Below are positions 48,887 through 58,292 of a stretch of 64,000 bases of DNA, in pieces. The notes under the pieces are model-generated. The model ran no database searches. It was given only the letters and a program-made list of their open reading frames with translations, and had not been told where the DNA came from. Made by a program: the position numbers and the translations under genes. The DNA lies in assembly GCA_020630095.1 (NCBI GenBank), contig JAHDCD010000006.1, positions 86,666 to 150,665 of the forward strand. Direction: 5' to 3'. Positions within the stretch are counted from its first letter, which is position 1. Each line of letters begins with the position of its first letter. This DNA comes from Rickettsiales bacterium. Its GTDB lineage: Bacteria; Pseudomonadota; Alphaproteobacteria; Rickettsiales; UBA8987.

Positions 48887-50125
48887 ATGTTTAATCAATA
48901 TGCAATGTACCAATCTCCATTCGCAATTGCTCTACCAGAAATGGAAGCAATAAATGGGGTTGATGTTTTCACCGCACAAACTGGTGAAAAGTTTAAAGAA
49001 CGTGATGACCTTCTAGTAATTACCTTCCCTGAAGGCACTGAAATTGCAGGCGTATTTACCAAGAATAAATGCTGCGGTGAACCTATTAAATGGGGAAAAG
49101 AAATCATCGGCAATAACGACATAAGAGCGCTTGTAGTAAACGCTGGCAACGCAAATGTATTTACCGGGAACGATGGCTATAATTACATTTTAGAAACAGC
49201 AAAAGAAGCCGCTGAAATGTTTGATATCCGCCCTAAACAAGTTATGATTTCATCAACTGGTGTTATCGGTGAAGTACCGAATATTGAGCTAATGAAGAAC
49301 GGCTTATTCAGCTTAAAAAAGGCCGACTATCACGATGCTGCCGTAGCCTTTATGACTACCGATACCTTCCCAAAAGCTGCCACAAGAACAGCCTTTATCG
49401 GCAGTGAACAGGTAACACTTCACGGTATATCTAAAGGTTCGGGCATGATAGAACCAAACATGGCAACTATGCTTTCTTACATAGTTACCGATGCAAATAT
49501 TCCAGCTGAAATTTTACAACCGCTTTTAAAAGAATGCGTTGATAAAACCTATAACTGCATAACCGTGGATTCGGATACTTCTACATCAGATACGGTTCTA
49601 ACCTTCGCAACTTGCGAGAAAGATAACTGGAAACCAGACTCTTTAGATGCTGAATATCTACACGATTTTAAAGAGAAATTATTAAGTATCTGCGAAGAGC
49701 TTGCATTACTTGTAGTAAAGGATGGCGAAGGCATAACTAAGCTAATTAAAATTAACGTTACTGCCGCAGAAACCATTGAAGATGCGCAGCTAATCGGCAA
49801 ATCTATTGCTAACTCGCCTTTAGTTAAAACTGCAATTTTTGCTGAAGACCTAAACTGGGGCAGACTAGTTATGGCGGTCGGCAAAGCTGGTGGCATTGGC
49901 GCTACCGTTAACCCTGATATTATTGATATTTCAATCGGCGGATTTTTAATAGCCGAAAACGGCGCGCGTAACCCAGAATATGTTGAAAGCAATGTTACCG
50001 ATTACATGAAAGGCGATACAATCGAGATTGATATTAATCTAAAATTAGGTGAGGCAAACACTACTATCTATTCATCTGACCTTACTCATGAATATATAAA
50101 AATTAACGCGGAGTACCGCTCTTAG
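48887..50125 (+). CDS. argJ: Arginine biosynthesis bifunctional protein ArgJ
   Basis: 412 residues. Glutamate N-acetyltransferase/ornithine acetyltransferase, which recycles the acetyl group in arginine synthesis. Autocleavage before Thr is expected at KGSGMIEPNMATMLSYI near residues 185-201. Other conserved parts are NAGNANVFTG, SSTGVIGE, TVDSDTSTSDTV and NWGRLVMAVGKAG. The ending YIKINAEYRS is normal. Together with argH it shows an acetyl-cycling arginine pathway. A dispersed repeat starts 7 bases after the stop. Confidence 0.96.
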   Translation: MFNQYAMYQSPFAIALPEMEAINGVDVFTAQTGEKFKERDDLLVITFPEGTEIAGVFTKNKCCGEPIKWGKEIIGNNDIRALVVNAGNANVFTGNDGYNYILETAKEAAEMFDIRPKQVMISSTGVIGEVPNIELMKNGLFSLKKADYHDAAVAFMTTDTFPKAATRTAFIGSEQVTLHGISKGSGMIEPNMATMLSYIVTDANIPAEILQPLLKECVDKTYNCITVDSDTSTSDTVLTFATCEKDNWKPDSLDAEYLHDFKEKLLSICEELALLVVKDGEGITKLIKINVTAAETIEDAQLIGKSIANSPLVKTAIFAEDLNWGRLVMAVGKAGGIGATVNPDIIDISIGGFLIAENGARNPEYVESNVTDYMKGDTIEIDINLKLGEANTTIYSSDLTHEYIKINAEYRS

Positions 50126-50131
50126 AAACAC

Positions 50132-50255
50132 GTCATTGCGAGCAAAGCGAAGCAATCCATCAACAGATCTAAGCTCTAGAGTTATTCTTATAGAACAATA
50201 TTGAAACAAAAATCATGAAATGGATTGCCACGTCGTTTCACTCCTCGCAATGACG
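50132..50255. repeat. CATTGCGAG-family palindromic repeat, copy 4
   Basis: GTCATTGCGAGCAAAGCG at the left and TTTCACTCCTCGCAATGACG at the right, about 124 bases, the longest copy. Lies between the convergent argJ and adenosine-kinase genes. Confidence 0.85.
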
Positions 50256-50268
50256 CACCCTTCGGGTA

Positions 50269-51198
50269 CTAGATACGGCCACCAATTTTTTGAATCACTT
50301 TAGATGCTAACTTAACACCAAGTTCTGCCGCGTTTTTTAGGTCATTGCCTTTATAATATTCAGCTAAAAAACCTGCTGCGAATGCGTCACCTGCACCTGT
50401 AACATCAACTATGTTTTCCACCTTTTCGGACGGCACTGTAACTTCAAAATTATCGGTCTTAACAGATGCACCATTCTCAGCTAATGTTTTAACTAGAACT
50501 TGTCCATCATTCTGCTTAAAGCCTTTGTTACAAAGCAACTCCCATTCTTCTTCATTACCAAATATAATGTCTGAATTTTTACAAATCTCTAAAACTAAAT
50601 CCGTCATTACATCAATGCAGAACGTTGCCGATAACGAAAATGCAACCTTAACATTATTCTCCTTTGCAATACGTAACGCTTCAAGCAAAGCATCCTTAGC
50701 ATTAAAAACTAAATAACCCTCTAAAAGTAGAATATCTGCCTTAGCAATTTCATCAGCGTTTATGTCAGCAGTTTTAAGCTCACCCGCAACACCTAAATAC
50801 GTTGCCATTGTGCGCTCAACATCTTCATTCTCACCAGTAATTAAACATAGGCAACGCGCAGTATCTCCCGCATCTGCCGTTAAGGTATAGTCAACAATTT
50901 CAGACTCCTTCAAGTTCTGCTTATACTCGTTACCAAAATTATCATTCGCAACTTTACCAATTAAACCCGCTTGCACTCCCTGCCCTGCAATACCTGCAAT
51001 AGAGTTCGCCACCGAACCACCTGCAACACCTTTTGGTAAACTTCCAATCTCGTTAATAATTTGCTCTGAAATTTCTTTTTCGACTAACTCCGCCGAACCA
51101 AAATTAAGATTAAACTTCTCTATCAATTCATTGTTAGTTTTTACCAACAAATCATAATTCGCATTTCCAATTCCAATTATCATAATATCATAGTTCAT
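50269..51198 (-). CDS. Adenosine kinase (PfkB family)
   Basis: 309 residues. The ordinary PfkB member in this window. IIGIGNANYDLLVKT at the start, LPKGVAGGSVANSIAG near 54-69, DIIFGNEEEWELLC, and DVTGAGDAFAAGF near 264-276 with the catalytic Asp. The alphaproteobacterial adenosine-kinase annotation fits best, but other sugar kinases cannot be excluded. ATG 51198 touches a dispersed repeat at 51199-51267, whose end supplies GGAG 5 bases upstream. The family match makes it a useful reference for the divergent pair at 3985-7557. Confidence 0.88.
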   Translation of the reverse strand: MNYDIMIIGIGNANYDLLVKTNNELIEKFNLNFGSAELVEKEISEQIINEIGSLPKGVAGGSVANSIAGIAGQGVQAGLIGKVANDNFGNEYKQNLKESEIVDYTLTADAGDTARCLCLITGENEDVERTMATYLGVAGELKTADINADEIAKADILLLEGYLVFNAKDALLEALRIAKENNVKVAFSLSATFCIDVMTDLVLEICKNSDIIFGNEEEWELLCNKGFKQNDGQVLVKTLAENGASVKTDNFEVTVPSEKVENIVDVTGAGDAFAAGFLAEYYKGNDLKNAAELGVKLASKVIQKIGGRI

Positions 51199-51267
51199 GT
51201 CATCTCCGACTTGATCGGGGATCTCGGGAAACTCCTTTAAGGAGTTTCCCGCCTACGCGGGAATGAC
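51199..51267. repeat. GTCATCTCCG-family palindromic repeat, copy 3
   Basis: GTCATCTCCGACTTGATCGG at the left, an inner hairpin GGGAAACTCCTTTAAGGAG, and CTACGCGGGAATGAC at the right. It abuts the adenosine-kinase start codon and provides its Shine-Dalgarno on the minus strand (GGAG at 51207-51204). Confidence 0.85.
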
Positions 51268-51277
51268 AAATTATATT

Positions 51278-51829
51278 TTATTCTTGTTTCCCTGCAGAAA
51301 CTGCAACCATCGCTGGCTTAATAACACGCTCGCCTACTTTATAACCCGCCTGAGCAACATCAACAACTATGCCCTTCTCATGCTCCTCGTTAGGAATATT
51401 CGCTACCGCCTCATGCTCATTATGATCAAACGGAGCGTGTAACGGGTCAATACGAGTAATATTGTTCTTCTCTAAAGATTTTAAAAATTCCTTAACAACA
51501 ATTGCCACACCTTCTTTGTGCTCACCTTCAATCGCCTTCTCAGTAAGAATTAAATTTTCTAAGGGAGTAATTAAATCCTGAGCCACCTTTGCAACCGCAT
51601 ATTTACGAGTATCTGCAACTTCCTTTTCGGTACGTTTACGCAAATTCTCCATCTCCGCCATAGTACGGATTACCTTATCCTTAGCTATGTCCTCGGCATT
51701 CTTTAACGCCTCAAATTCTTCCAATGAAAGCTCAATCTTATCTTCTTGCACTTCATTAGGTTCATTAACCTCTACAGTTTGTTGAACTTCTTCGTTTTCT
51801 AATATTTCTTTAATCGCTTCTTCACTCAT
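51278..51829 (-). CDS. grpE: Nucleotide-exchange factor GrpE
   Basis: 183 residues. DnaK co-chaperone. The long acidic N-terminal helix (about 1-60) leads into the coiled coil with AEMENLRKRTEKEVADTRKYAVAKVAQDLI. The beta domain has INRIDPLH-like NITRIDPLHAPFDHNEHEAV and the conserved end VDVAQAGYKVGERVIKPAMVAVS. dnaK and hrcA are not adjacent. A 34-bp perfect palindrome lies between this gene and dnaG. Confidence 0.96.
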   Translation of the reverse strand: MSEEAIKEILENEEVQQTVEVNEPNEVQEDKIELSLEEFEALKNAEDIAKDKVIRTMAEMENLRKRTEKEVADTRKYAVAKVAQDLITPLENLILTEKAIEGEHKEGVAIVVKEFLKSLEKNNITRIDPLHAPFDHNEHEAVANIPNEEHEKGIVVDVAQAGYKVGERVIKPAMVAVSAGKQE

Positions 51830-51840
51830 AATAATCTTAT

Positions 51841-51874
51841 ATCATTCTAACATTCTTAAGAATGTTAGAATGAT
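51841..51874. repeat. 34-bp perfect palindrome
   Basis: ATCATTCTAACATTCTT followed by its exact reverse complement. A 28-base core of the same sequence recurs at 63782-63809. Lies between dnaG and grpE. Confidence 0.8.
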
Positions 51875-51913
51875 ACCCCTAAGTTCCAAATAGCCTTAGC
51901 GCCTAGCCTATAA

Positions 51914-53644
51914 CTATATAGTGTCCATATATTCTTGTTCAAGTTCTAACAGCTCATTTTGTTGCGTAACAACCTGATTATTCATCTCTCGAATAACATC
52001 TAAACTAAACTGACCATTACGGATATCTTCTTGAATCAATACAAGTTCATACTTTTTCAAACAAATTTCCCAAAATAATTTGGCTCTATCTAAACTCAAA
52101 TCTTTAATATCCTTGTTAATGAGTATTAATGCAGATATCTGCTCAATAATATATTTATGCACTTCGCTCTCCTCATCAAAAGAACCCAGAATTTCATCAT
52201 GGAAATTTGCAATAATCTCATTAGAAATATTCAAATTAGAAAAAGAAAAATACACATCATCATCCTCTAACAACTCTTTATTATAAAAGATTACAGCTAA
52301 AACTTGTAGCAATTCTTTTTCAGACTCTTTTAAGGTATTTTTTAAATTATTTAACAATTCTTGATTATCAATACCTTTAACAGATTTCTTACCTCGCACT
52401 AATTCCCAAATTTTAGACTTAAAAAACTCGCGGTAAGAACGTTGCGTGGCTTCATCCTCAATTTTATTTGCAATATCCAAACAAGACTTTTCTAATTTCG
52501 CCTTACCTTCTGGCGTAGAAATATCATTTTTAGATAACACTCCTTGCCATAAAATATCCGATATACTAATTCCTCTCGAAAACGCTTGTAACAAACCTTC
52601 ACGTCCAGATTTATTAACAATATCATCAGGGTCTTTACCCTCAGGCAATATAACAAATTTAAGCGATTTCTCAGCCGATAAAAACGGCAATGCAAGCTCA
52701 GAAACTCTAACCATTGCACGCTTACCTGCATTGTCACCATCAAGGCACACAGTTGGCGTATTTGAATAGCGCCATAGCTTTTGCAAATGATGCTCAGTCG
52801 TAGATGTACCAAGCGTTGCCACGGCATTCTCCATACCACCACGATGCATCGCAATAACATCCATATAACCTTCAACTAGAATTATTTCGCCAGTTTTATA
52901 TGCCGAATTACGTGCAAAATTAAGCCCGTATAAAGTGAATGATTTATTAAATGACGGCGTTTCAGGTGAGTTTAAATATTTCGGCTCACCCTCTCCAATT
53001 ATGCGCCCACCAAATGCTATCACACCACCAGATTCATCAAATATCGGGAACATTAACCTATCACGAAAACGCGGGTACGAACCTTTCTCATTCGATAATA
53101 TAAGCCCTGCTTTTTGTAAAAAATTAGCCTTATAAAACTTGGTTAAAAACTCTTCTAAACCCTTGCCTTGCTCCGCATAACCTAGGCGGAACTTTTTAGC
53201 CATTTCGCCGGTAATATTTCGCCCTTTTAAGTAATCTATAACTTCATTATTTTTCTTTAAACTAGACTCAAAATAAGATGTCGCATTTTCATTCGCCTTC
53301 TTAACTTCTTCTATCTCATCATATTTTTGACGCTGTTCATGGCTAACCTTAGGCAACTCTATACCTTCACTTAAAGCCAATTCTTTGACGGCTTCAGGGT
53401 ATGGTAAGTTATTGTAATCCTTAACAAAACCAATCGCATCACCATGCGCACCACAACCAAAACAATGGTAAAAACCTTTCTTATCTGAAATTGTAAATGA
53501 TGGAGTTTTCTCCCCATGAAACGGGCATAAAGCCTTATACTCTCCACCCGCATTAGCCGGCTTAACAGATATATAACGGCTTATAACCGAAGATAACCTT
53601 ACCCGATTCCTAAGCGCCTGTATGTATTCTTTAGGAAAGTACAT
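51914..53644 (-). CDS. dnaG: DNA primase
   Basis: 576 residues. Makes RNA primers at the replication fork. The zinc-binding domain has CPFHGEKTPSFTISDKKGFYHCFGC near 41-65, followed by the RNA-polymerase core with KAGLILSNEKGSYPRFRDRLMFPI and the TOPRIM site ILVEGYMDVIAMHRGG. The C-terminal DnaB-contact domain is helical and poorly conserved. The start overlaps the end of gltX by 14 bases on the same strand. rpoD, its usual neighbour in the macromolecular-synthesis operon, is at 26924. Confidence 0.96.
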   Translation of the reverse strand: MYFPKEYIQALRNRVRLSSVISRYISVKPANAGGEYKALCPFHGEKTPSFTISDKKGFYHCFGCGAHGDAIGFVKDYNNLPYPEAVKELALSEGIELPKVSHEQRQKYDEIEEVKKANENATSYFESSLKKNNEVIDYLKGRNITGEMAKKFRLGYAEQGKGLEEFLTKFYKANFLQKAGLILSNEKGSYPRFRDRLMFPIFDESGGVIAFGGRIIGEGEPKYLNSPETPSFNKSFTLYGLNFARNSAYKTGEIILVEGYMDVIAMHRGGMENAVATLGTSTTEHHLQKLWRYSNTPTVCLDGDNAGKRAMVRVSELALPFLSAEKSLKFVILPEGKDPDDIVNKSGREGLLQAFSRGISISDILWQGVLSKNDISTPEGKAKLEKSCLDIANKIEDEATQRSYREFFKSKIWELVRGKKSVKGIDNQELLNNLKNTLKESEKELLQVLAVIFYNKELLEDDDVYFSFSNLNISNEIIANFHDEILGSFDEESEVHKYIIEQISALILINKDIKDLSLDRAKLFWEICLKKYELVLIQEDIRNGQFSLDVIREMNNQVVTQQNELLELEQEYMDTI

Positions 53645-54863
53645 TCAGTCTACTTATAGACTCTTCTTTACCAAGTACCAATAGAATTTCGCCTAAACCT
53701 GCACCATGTTCAGTACCAATTAAAACCTTACGCAACGGCTTACCAACTTGTGGGAACTTATAGCCATTATCATTAATATAAGCCTTAACAATATCATTTA
53801 AATCTTCATCCCATGATGCACTTGTAAGCGTTTGTAACAAAGGCTTTAGGGTATTTCTCTCTTCATCCGTAACATCAACTGAAGGCTTATTAATATAACC
53901 TTCAACTTGGCTTTTTAATTCACCTAAACTAGATGCCTTAGCTTTCAATAAATCAATCGCTTTTAATGAAATATCTCCAACCTCAATTTCTGCTAACTCT
54001 GCTAGTTCTGCTGGTTCTGCTAATTTAATATAATGCCCATTCAAATTAGTTAATTTCTTTAAATCAAAACGAGAAGGCGCTTTACCAATACCCTTTGTAT
54101 CAAACCATTTAATCGCATTTTCACGACTAATAATCTCATCATCACCATGACTCCAACCAAGCCTTAAAAGATAGTTAAATACGGCATCTTTCAAATAGCC
54201 TTGGTTCGCATATTCCATAACACCAAGCGCGCCATGTCTTTTAGAAAGCTTAGATCCATCTTCGCCGTGAATTAACGGAATATGTGCCATCTTTGGCATT
54301 TTCCAACCAAGCGCATCATAAATGATTTTCTGCTTAAACGTATTAGTTAAATGGTCATCACCACGGATAATATGAGTGATTTCTTGGGCATAATCATCCG
54401 CCACAACAGCAAGCATATATGTTGGCGAACCATCCGAACGAAGCACAATAAAATCTTCAATATCTTTAGCCGGCACTTTAACCGTACCTTGCACTAAATC
54501 TTCAACAACAACTTCACCCTCGGTAGGTGTTTTAATACGCACCGCATAAGTTTCACCATCTTCATTAAACTCTTTATATGCTGCAGCGCTTTCCAACAGC
54601 TTCGAAGCCAAATCTTTATGATACTCCTCATGCTCAGACTGATAATAAATATCTTTATTATCCCAATCTAAACCAAGCCAATTTAAACCATCTAGTATAG
54701 ACTGCCTAGATTCCTCCGTATTACGTTTCTTATCCGTATCCTCAACACGCAGTAGAAACTGCCCACCATTAGCTTTCGCGAATAAATAGTTGAATAACGC
54801 GGTTCTAGCAGTTCCAATATGTAAATATCCTGTCGGAGAGGGAGCAATTCTTGTACGTATCAT
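53631..54863 (-). CDS. gltX: Glutamyl-tRNA synthetase, shortened form
   Basis: 410 residues, versus about 440-490 usually. The class I motifs are intact: HIGT in YLHIGTARTALF and KLSKR in DGSKLSKRHGALG, plus EDTDKKRN. The missing part lies after residue 100, where AAAYKEFNEDGETYAVRIK replaces the usual longer segment with the Cys-rich CYCT loop and the R..RYDG stretch, roughly 35 residues. The tail shows a tandem LAEPAELAELAE repeat near 280-291. It overlaps the lipoprotein stop by one base (TAATG) and dnaG by 14 bases. Confidence 0.93.
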   Translation of the reverse strand: MIRTRIAPSPTGYLHIGTARTALFNYLFAKANGGQFLLRVEDTDKKRNTEESRQSILDGLNWLGLDWDNKDIYYQSEHEEYHKDLASKLLESAAAYKEFNEDGETYAVRIKTPTEGEVVVEDLVQGTVKVPAKDIEDFIVLRSDGSPTYMLAVVADDYAQEITHIIRGDDHLTNTFKQKIIYDALGWKMPKMAHIPLIHGEDGSKLSKRHGALGVMEYANQGYLKDAVFNYLLRLGWSHGDDEIISRENAIKWFDTKGIGKAPSRFDLKKLTNLNGHYIKLAEPAELAELAEIEVGDISLKAIDLLKAKASSLGELKSQVEGYINKPSVDVTDEERNTLKPLLQTLTSASWDEDLNDIVKAYINDNGYKFPQVGKPLRKVLIGTEHGAGLGEILLVLGKEESISRLNVLS

Positions 54864-55426
54864 TATAGTCCACTTAACATTTTAAGTGCTTGATTATCAG
54901 ACTCTACAGAATCTGCAAGTGCCATAACAGCTTCCATGTTTCTAGAAGAGTCACAACCATACTCATCGGCCATAGTTTCTGCCAATTCTTCAGCTAAATC
55001 TTCTAAATCATTAATTTGTGAACGTCTTACACTTTGTAACGGCTTAAACTTTTTACGAATGTGTGATAAATTCCAATCTATTCCATCTTCAATGTCATCA
55101 ACTAGATTTCCATCATCAATAAAATCACAAATATCATTAAGCTCTAACTTTGCTTTATACATAGTATTCTCAATTAAATTACGCTGAGAAATTTCCTGAC
55201 CATGATACTCAATAGTTGCTGCTTGTTTAATTTCTTCAATTAACTCCTGCTCTCTATAACCCGCATTTGCTTGAGTTTCTTCTAATGATTGAATTGGAGC
55301 ATAAGTTTTTGGCTCCTCATAAACTAAAACTTCCTCGGTAATATAAATTACATCTTCAGATGTTCCACAACTTGCTAACGCTAAAGTAAAAAATACTGGA
55401 ATTAATAAGTTTCTAATTTTTGTCAT
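54863..55426 (-). CDS. Putative lipoprotein, 187 aa
   Basis: A lipoprotein signal with the lipobox LASC (Cys20) is followed by an acidic, helical mature protein with SQRNLIENTMYKAKLELNDICDF, VDDIEDGIDWNLSHIRKKF, and LAETMADEYGCDSS. Three further Cys are present. No family recognised. The TAA overlaps the gltX ATG by one base, so the two are translationally coupled. An envelope protein by its signal; its pairing with gltX is probably incidental. Confidence 0.65.
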   Translation of the reverse strand: MTKIRNLLIPVFFTLALASCGTSEDVIYITEEVLVYEEPKTYAPIQSLEETQANAGYREQELIEEIKQAATIEYHGQEISQRNLIENTMYKAKLELNDICDFIDDGNLVDDIEDGIDWNLSHIRKKFKPLQSVRRSQINDLEDLAEELAETMADEYGCDSSRNMEAVMALADSVESDNQALKMLSGL

Positions 55427-55454
55427 ATCTAATTTACCTAATTTTAAGTTATAT

Positions 55455-55486
55455 AAAAAGCAAGGATTTACCAGCCCTTGCTTTTT
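55455..55486 (-). terminator. Terminator hairpin downstream of the candidate RNA
   Basis: 11-bp perfect stem (AAAAAGCAAGG / CCTTGCTTTTT) with a 10-base loop. The 3' arm ends in a T run on the minus strand. It is nearly symmetric and could work in both directions. On the minus strand it lies directly after the RNA element and before the lipoprotein gene. Confidence 0.75.
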
Positions 55487-55606
55487 GTGGGGGATGTAAA
55501 GTTTTTTACGAGCTAAATGCTCTGCGGTTGGACCGCTTATATGACCTATCCTAATAGTGTGGGTGCTTCATACCAGCAAAACACGTGCCAACAAAACTTA
55601 TACCAC
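55487..55606 (-). ncRNA. Candidate structured RNA of unknown class
   Basis: A 120-base minus-strand stretch, starting 3 bases after the aroQ stop and ending at a strong terminator. By hand it folds as a closed domain. The 5' end (GUGGUAUAAGUUUU, 55606-55593) pairs with the 3' end (AAAACUUUA...CCAC, 55505-55487). Inside are three hairpins: 55584-55563 (GUGUUUU / GAAGCAC, two wobble pairs), 55536-55524 (GCGGUCCAACCGC) and 55522-55510 (GAGCAUUUAGCUC). No ORF of useful length was found. 6S RNA or an unnamed alphaproteobacterial RNA is possible, but I cannot assign a class. It could also be the structured 3' UTR of aroQ. Confidence 0.5.
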
Positions 55607-55608
55607 TG

Positions 55609-56046
55609 TTATTTATATACAATTGAAGCTATAGCCTGAATTGCCAAATAATAAGAATCCGCACCAAAGCCCGAAATTATACCATCTGCAACTGGCGAGA
55701 TATAGCTCTGATGCCTAAATTCTTCACGCTTATGAGTATTGCTTAAATGCACCTCAATACACGGCTTACCAACAGCGCGTAACGCATCATGTATAGCTAC
55801 CGATGTATGAGTATAAGCCGCGGCATTAATAATAATACCATCCAGCTTTTTAGCTTTATGAATCTCCTCAACAAGGTCAGATTCATTATTAGATTGCACA
55901 AATTCAATATCCAGTGCTAGCTTATCAGCCTTAATTTCACAATGCTTTTCAATGTCCGCCAGAGTTACCTTACCATAGATATCACTCTCTCGATCACCTA
56001 AAAGGTTCAAATTAGGACCATTTAATATTAAAATTTTCTTTGTCAT
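55609..56046 (-). CDS. aroQ: 3-dehydroquinate dehydratase, type II
   Basis: 145 residues. Third step of the shikimate pathway. KKILILNGPNLNLLGDRE at the start with the active-site Tyr near residue 24 in DIYGKVTL, then VQSNNESDLVEEIH, then IINAAAYTHTSVAIHDAL, and PCIEVHLSNTHKREEFRHQSY near 92-112. All conserved residues are present. It is followed closely by the candidate structured RNA. Often linked to accBC in alphaproteobacteria, but not here. Confidence 0.96.
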   Translation of the reverse strand: MTKKILILNGPNLNLLGDRESDIYGKVTLADIEKHCEIKADKLALDIEFVQSNNESDLVEEIHKAKKLDGIIINAAAYTHTSVAIHDALRAVGKPCIEVHLSNTHKREEFRHQSYISPVADGIISGFGADSYYLAIQAIASIVYK

Positions 56047-56081
56047 AACTAATCAAACTAGTATATATAAGTGTAGAAATT

Positions 56082-57365
56082 ATGTTAAAGCAAGAAGATA
56101 GAATATTTCCTAATTTATTCGGCGAAGAACCAGCTGCACTCGATTCTGCAAAAAAACGTGGCGACTGGGATAATACCAAAAAATTCATCGGCGAAGGCCA
56201 AGAATGGGTAATAGAACAAGTTAAGGCATCTAACTTACGTGGTCGCGGTGGCGCTGGCTTCCCAACTGGCCTAAAATGGAGCTTCATGCCTAAAAAAGGC
56301 TCAACTGACAAGCCTTCATATCTAGTAATTAACGCGGATGAGTCTGAACCCGGAACCTGTAAGGACCGCGATATTATGCGCCATGAACCACATAAACTTG
56401 TTGAAGGCGCACTACTTGCCGGCTTCGCAATGAATGCCGTTGCCGCATATATTTATATCCGCGGAGAATTTTACAACGAAGCATCTGCTATCCAACAAGC
56501 GATAGATGAAGCCTATGAAGCTGGCTTAATCGGTAAAAACGCTTGCTCCTCAGGCTACGATTTTGATGTTTACTTACACAGAGGTGCAGGTGCATATATC
56601 TGTGGTGAAGAAACTGCACTTATTGAATCACTAGAAGGTAAAAAAGGCCAACCAAGGTTAAAACCTCCATTCCCTGCAAATGCGGGTCTATATGGCTGCC
56701 CAACTACAGTAAATAACGTTGAAACTATCGCCGTTGTACCAACTATACTTCGCCGTACACCAGAATGGTTCGCCAACCTAGGCGTTGAGGGCTCATCAGG
56801 TACAAAAATCTTCTGCATCTCAGGGCACGTTAACAAACCATGTAACGTTGAAGAAGAAATGGGCATCCCATTAAAAGACCTTATCGAAAAACACGCTGGC
56901 GGTGTTATCGGCGGATGGGATAACTTAAAAGCAATTATCCCAGGTGGCTCGTCTGTACCAATGCTACCTAAGGACATTTGTGATACCATAACAATGGACT
57001 ATGAAGCATTAAAAGCTGAACGCACTGGCTTAGGAACTGCAGCAGTAATTGTAATGGATAAAAGCACAGACTTAATAGAATCTATCGAGCGTTTAAGCCA
57101 CTTCTATAAGCATGAATCTTGTGGACAATGCACACCATGTCGTGAAGGCACAGGTTGGATGTGGCGCATTATGCAACGCCTAGTTAAGGGCAATGCTGAA
57201 GTTGAGGATATCGACAAATTATTAGAAATTACTAAGCAAATCGAAGGGCATACTATCTGCGCCTTAGGTGATGCCGCCGCTTGGCCAATTCAAGGTTTAG
57301 TTAAACACTTCCGCCATGAAATCGAAGAACGCATTGAGCAATTCAAAGCCAAACAAGCCGCTTAG
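56082..57365 (+). CDS. nuoF: NADH-quinone oxidoreductase subunit F
   Basis: 427 residues. The NADH- and FMN-binding subunit of complex I. NADH site [19 protein letters not shown] near 50-70, FMN region [18 protein letters not shown] near 174-192, and the 4Fe-4S ligands in [18 protein letters not shown] plus the later Cys in [12 protein letters not shown]. The gene stands alone: no other nuo subunit is in the window, so the complex I genes are scattered. Its end overlaps the convergent unknown gene by 4 bases. Confidence 0.96.
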   Translation: MLKQEDRIFPNLFGEEPAALDSAKKRGDWDNTKKFIGEGQEWVIEQVKASNLRGRGGAGFPTGLKWSFMPKKGSTDKPSYLVINADESEPGTCKDRDIMRHEPHKLVEGALLAGFAMNAVAAYIYIRGEFYNEASAIQQAIDEAYEAGLIGKNACSSGYDFDVYLHRGAGAYICGEETALIESLEGKKGQPRLKPPFPANAGLYGCPTTVNNVETIAVVPTILRRTPEWFANLGVEGSSGTKIFCISGHVNKPCNVEEEMGIPLKDLIEKHAGGVIGGWDNLKAIIPGGSSVPMLPKDICDTITMDYEALKAERTGLGTAAVIVMDKSTDLIESIERLSHFYKHESCGQCTPCREGTGWMWRIMQRLVKGNAEVEDIDKLLEITKQIEGHTICALGDAAAWPIQGLVKHFRHEIEERIEQFKAKQAA

Positions 57366-57790
57366 AATCTTTCTTTCTGCCCAGCCCCATTATCAACTTC
57401 CGGCGTATTGCTTGCTTTGTACAAGGCATCTGACCCTTCCTGAGCTGTTGAAACAATATCGCCATGCGTTTTAGCGTTAGCTAAATCATTAACAAGCCCT
57501 TGGATTGTTTGAAGCTGACTTGCTGTATAATGAGTTCTAACATCATTCTCCGATATAGGCTTAGTACGCAAATCACCAAAACTAGGAACTCTATCTATTT
57601 TATTATCCGCTGAAACATCTCCCATGATCGATTGCATTTGGGCTACTAAATAATAATACGAATCTTTTGTAGTTACAAACTCACCTTTAGAAACGCCTTG
57701 AAGTTCATGATCATTTTCTCTTTCACCATCAAATAGATTAGTGGCCTTTCTTGCCCATTCTGCTATTTGTTTTGCTTTATCGTCTGACAT
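57362..57790 (-). CDS. Hypothetical protein, 142 aa
   Basis: No family recognised. Polar, no signal peptide or membrane helix, slightly acidic, with [25 protein letters not shown] in the middle and a Gly/Asn-rich tail. ATG start at 57790, preceded by AGGAGGATG (ribosome-binding site with about 4-base spacing). It overlaps nuoF tail to tail by 4 bases. Possibly a small cytoplasmic or secreted accessory protein; no evidence for either. Confidence 0.5.
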   Translation of the reverse strand: MSDDKAKQIAEWARKATNLFDGERENDHELQGVSKGEFVTTKDSYYYLVAQMQSIMGDVSADNKIDRVPSFGDLRTKPISENDVRTHYTASQLQTIQGLVNDLANAKTHGDIVSTAQEGSDALYKASNTPEVDNGAGQKERF

Positions 57791-57865
57791 TTCATCCTCC
57801 TAGAGTTAATTATTCTAATTAAAATTTTAAGAAGATAAGGTTAACAAAACGTTAACAAAGGCAAT

Positions 57866-58288
57866 TTAATTTATCGCAGAAGTAGCAAGCCTATCGGCAA
57901 TTTCATTACCTTCAACACCCGCATGCCCCTTAACCCAGTTCCAGTCAACTTTATGACGCTTAGTTTGCTCAAGCAACTCCTGCCAGAACTCAACATTCTT
58001 AACGGGCTTTTTAGTAGAAGTTTTCCAGCCATTCTTCTGCCAGCCAAACACCCACTTCGTTATACCATCTTTAACATAGGTAGAATCTGTATAAAGCGTA
58101 ACCTCACACGGCTTAGTAAGTGCCTTTAGCGCCTCAATACAAGCCTGCAGCTCCATTTGGTTATTGGTAGTTTCTGCTTTTGAACCACTAATTTCCTTAG
58201 TATGCTCACCAAATTTCAAATACGCGCCCCAACCGCCTTTCCCCGGATTACCTGAGCACGCACCATCTGTATATATTGTTACTTTCAT
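57866..58288 (-). CDS. rnhA: Ribonuclease HI
   Basis: About 140 residues from ATG 58288 ([16 protein letters not shown]). The RNA strand of RNA-DNA hybrids is cleaved using the acidic residues seen in [16 protein letters not shown] (Asp), [10 protein letters not shown] (Glu), [12 protein letters not shown] (Asp) and [18 protein letters not shown]. Two other in-frame ATG lie just upstream, at 58291 and 58297. The one at 58297 belongs to a dispersed repeat. The reading frame continues through the repeat to an ATG at 58324. No Shine-Dalgarno helps to choose. Confidence 0.93.
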   Translation of the reverse strand: MKVTIYTDGACSGNPGKGGWGAYLKFGEHTKEISGSKAETTNNQMELQACIEALKALTKPCEVTLYTDSTYVKDGITKWVFGWQKNGWKTSTKKPVKNVEFWQELLEQTKRHKVDWNWVKGHAGVEGNEIADRLATSAIN

Positions 58289-58292
58289 CATC

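Noticed and set aside
55487..55606. SRP RNA or tmRNA piece
   Set aside because: The conserved SRP tetraloop region and the tmRNA T-arm are absent on both strands.
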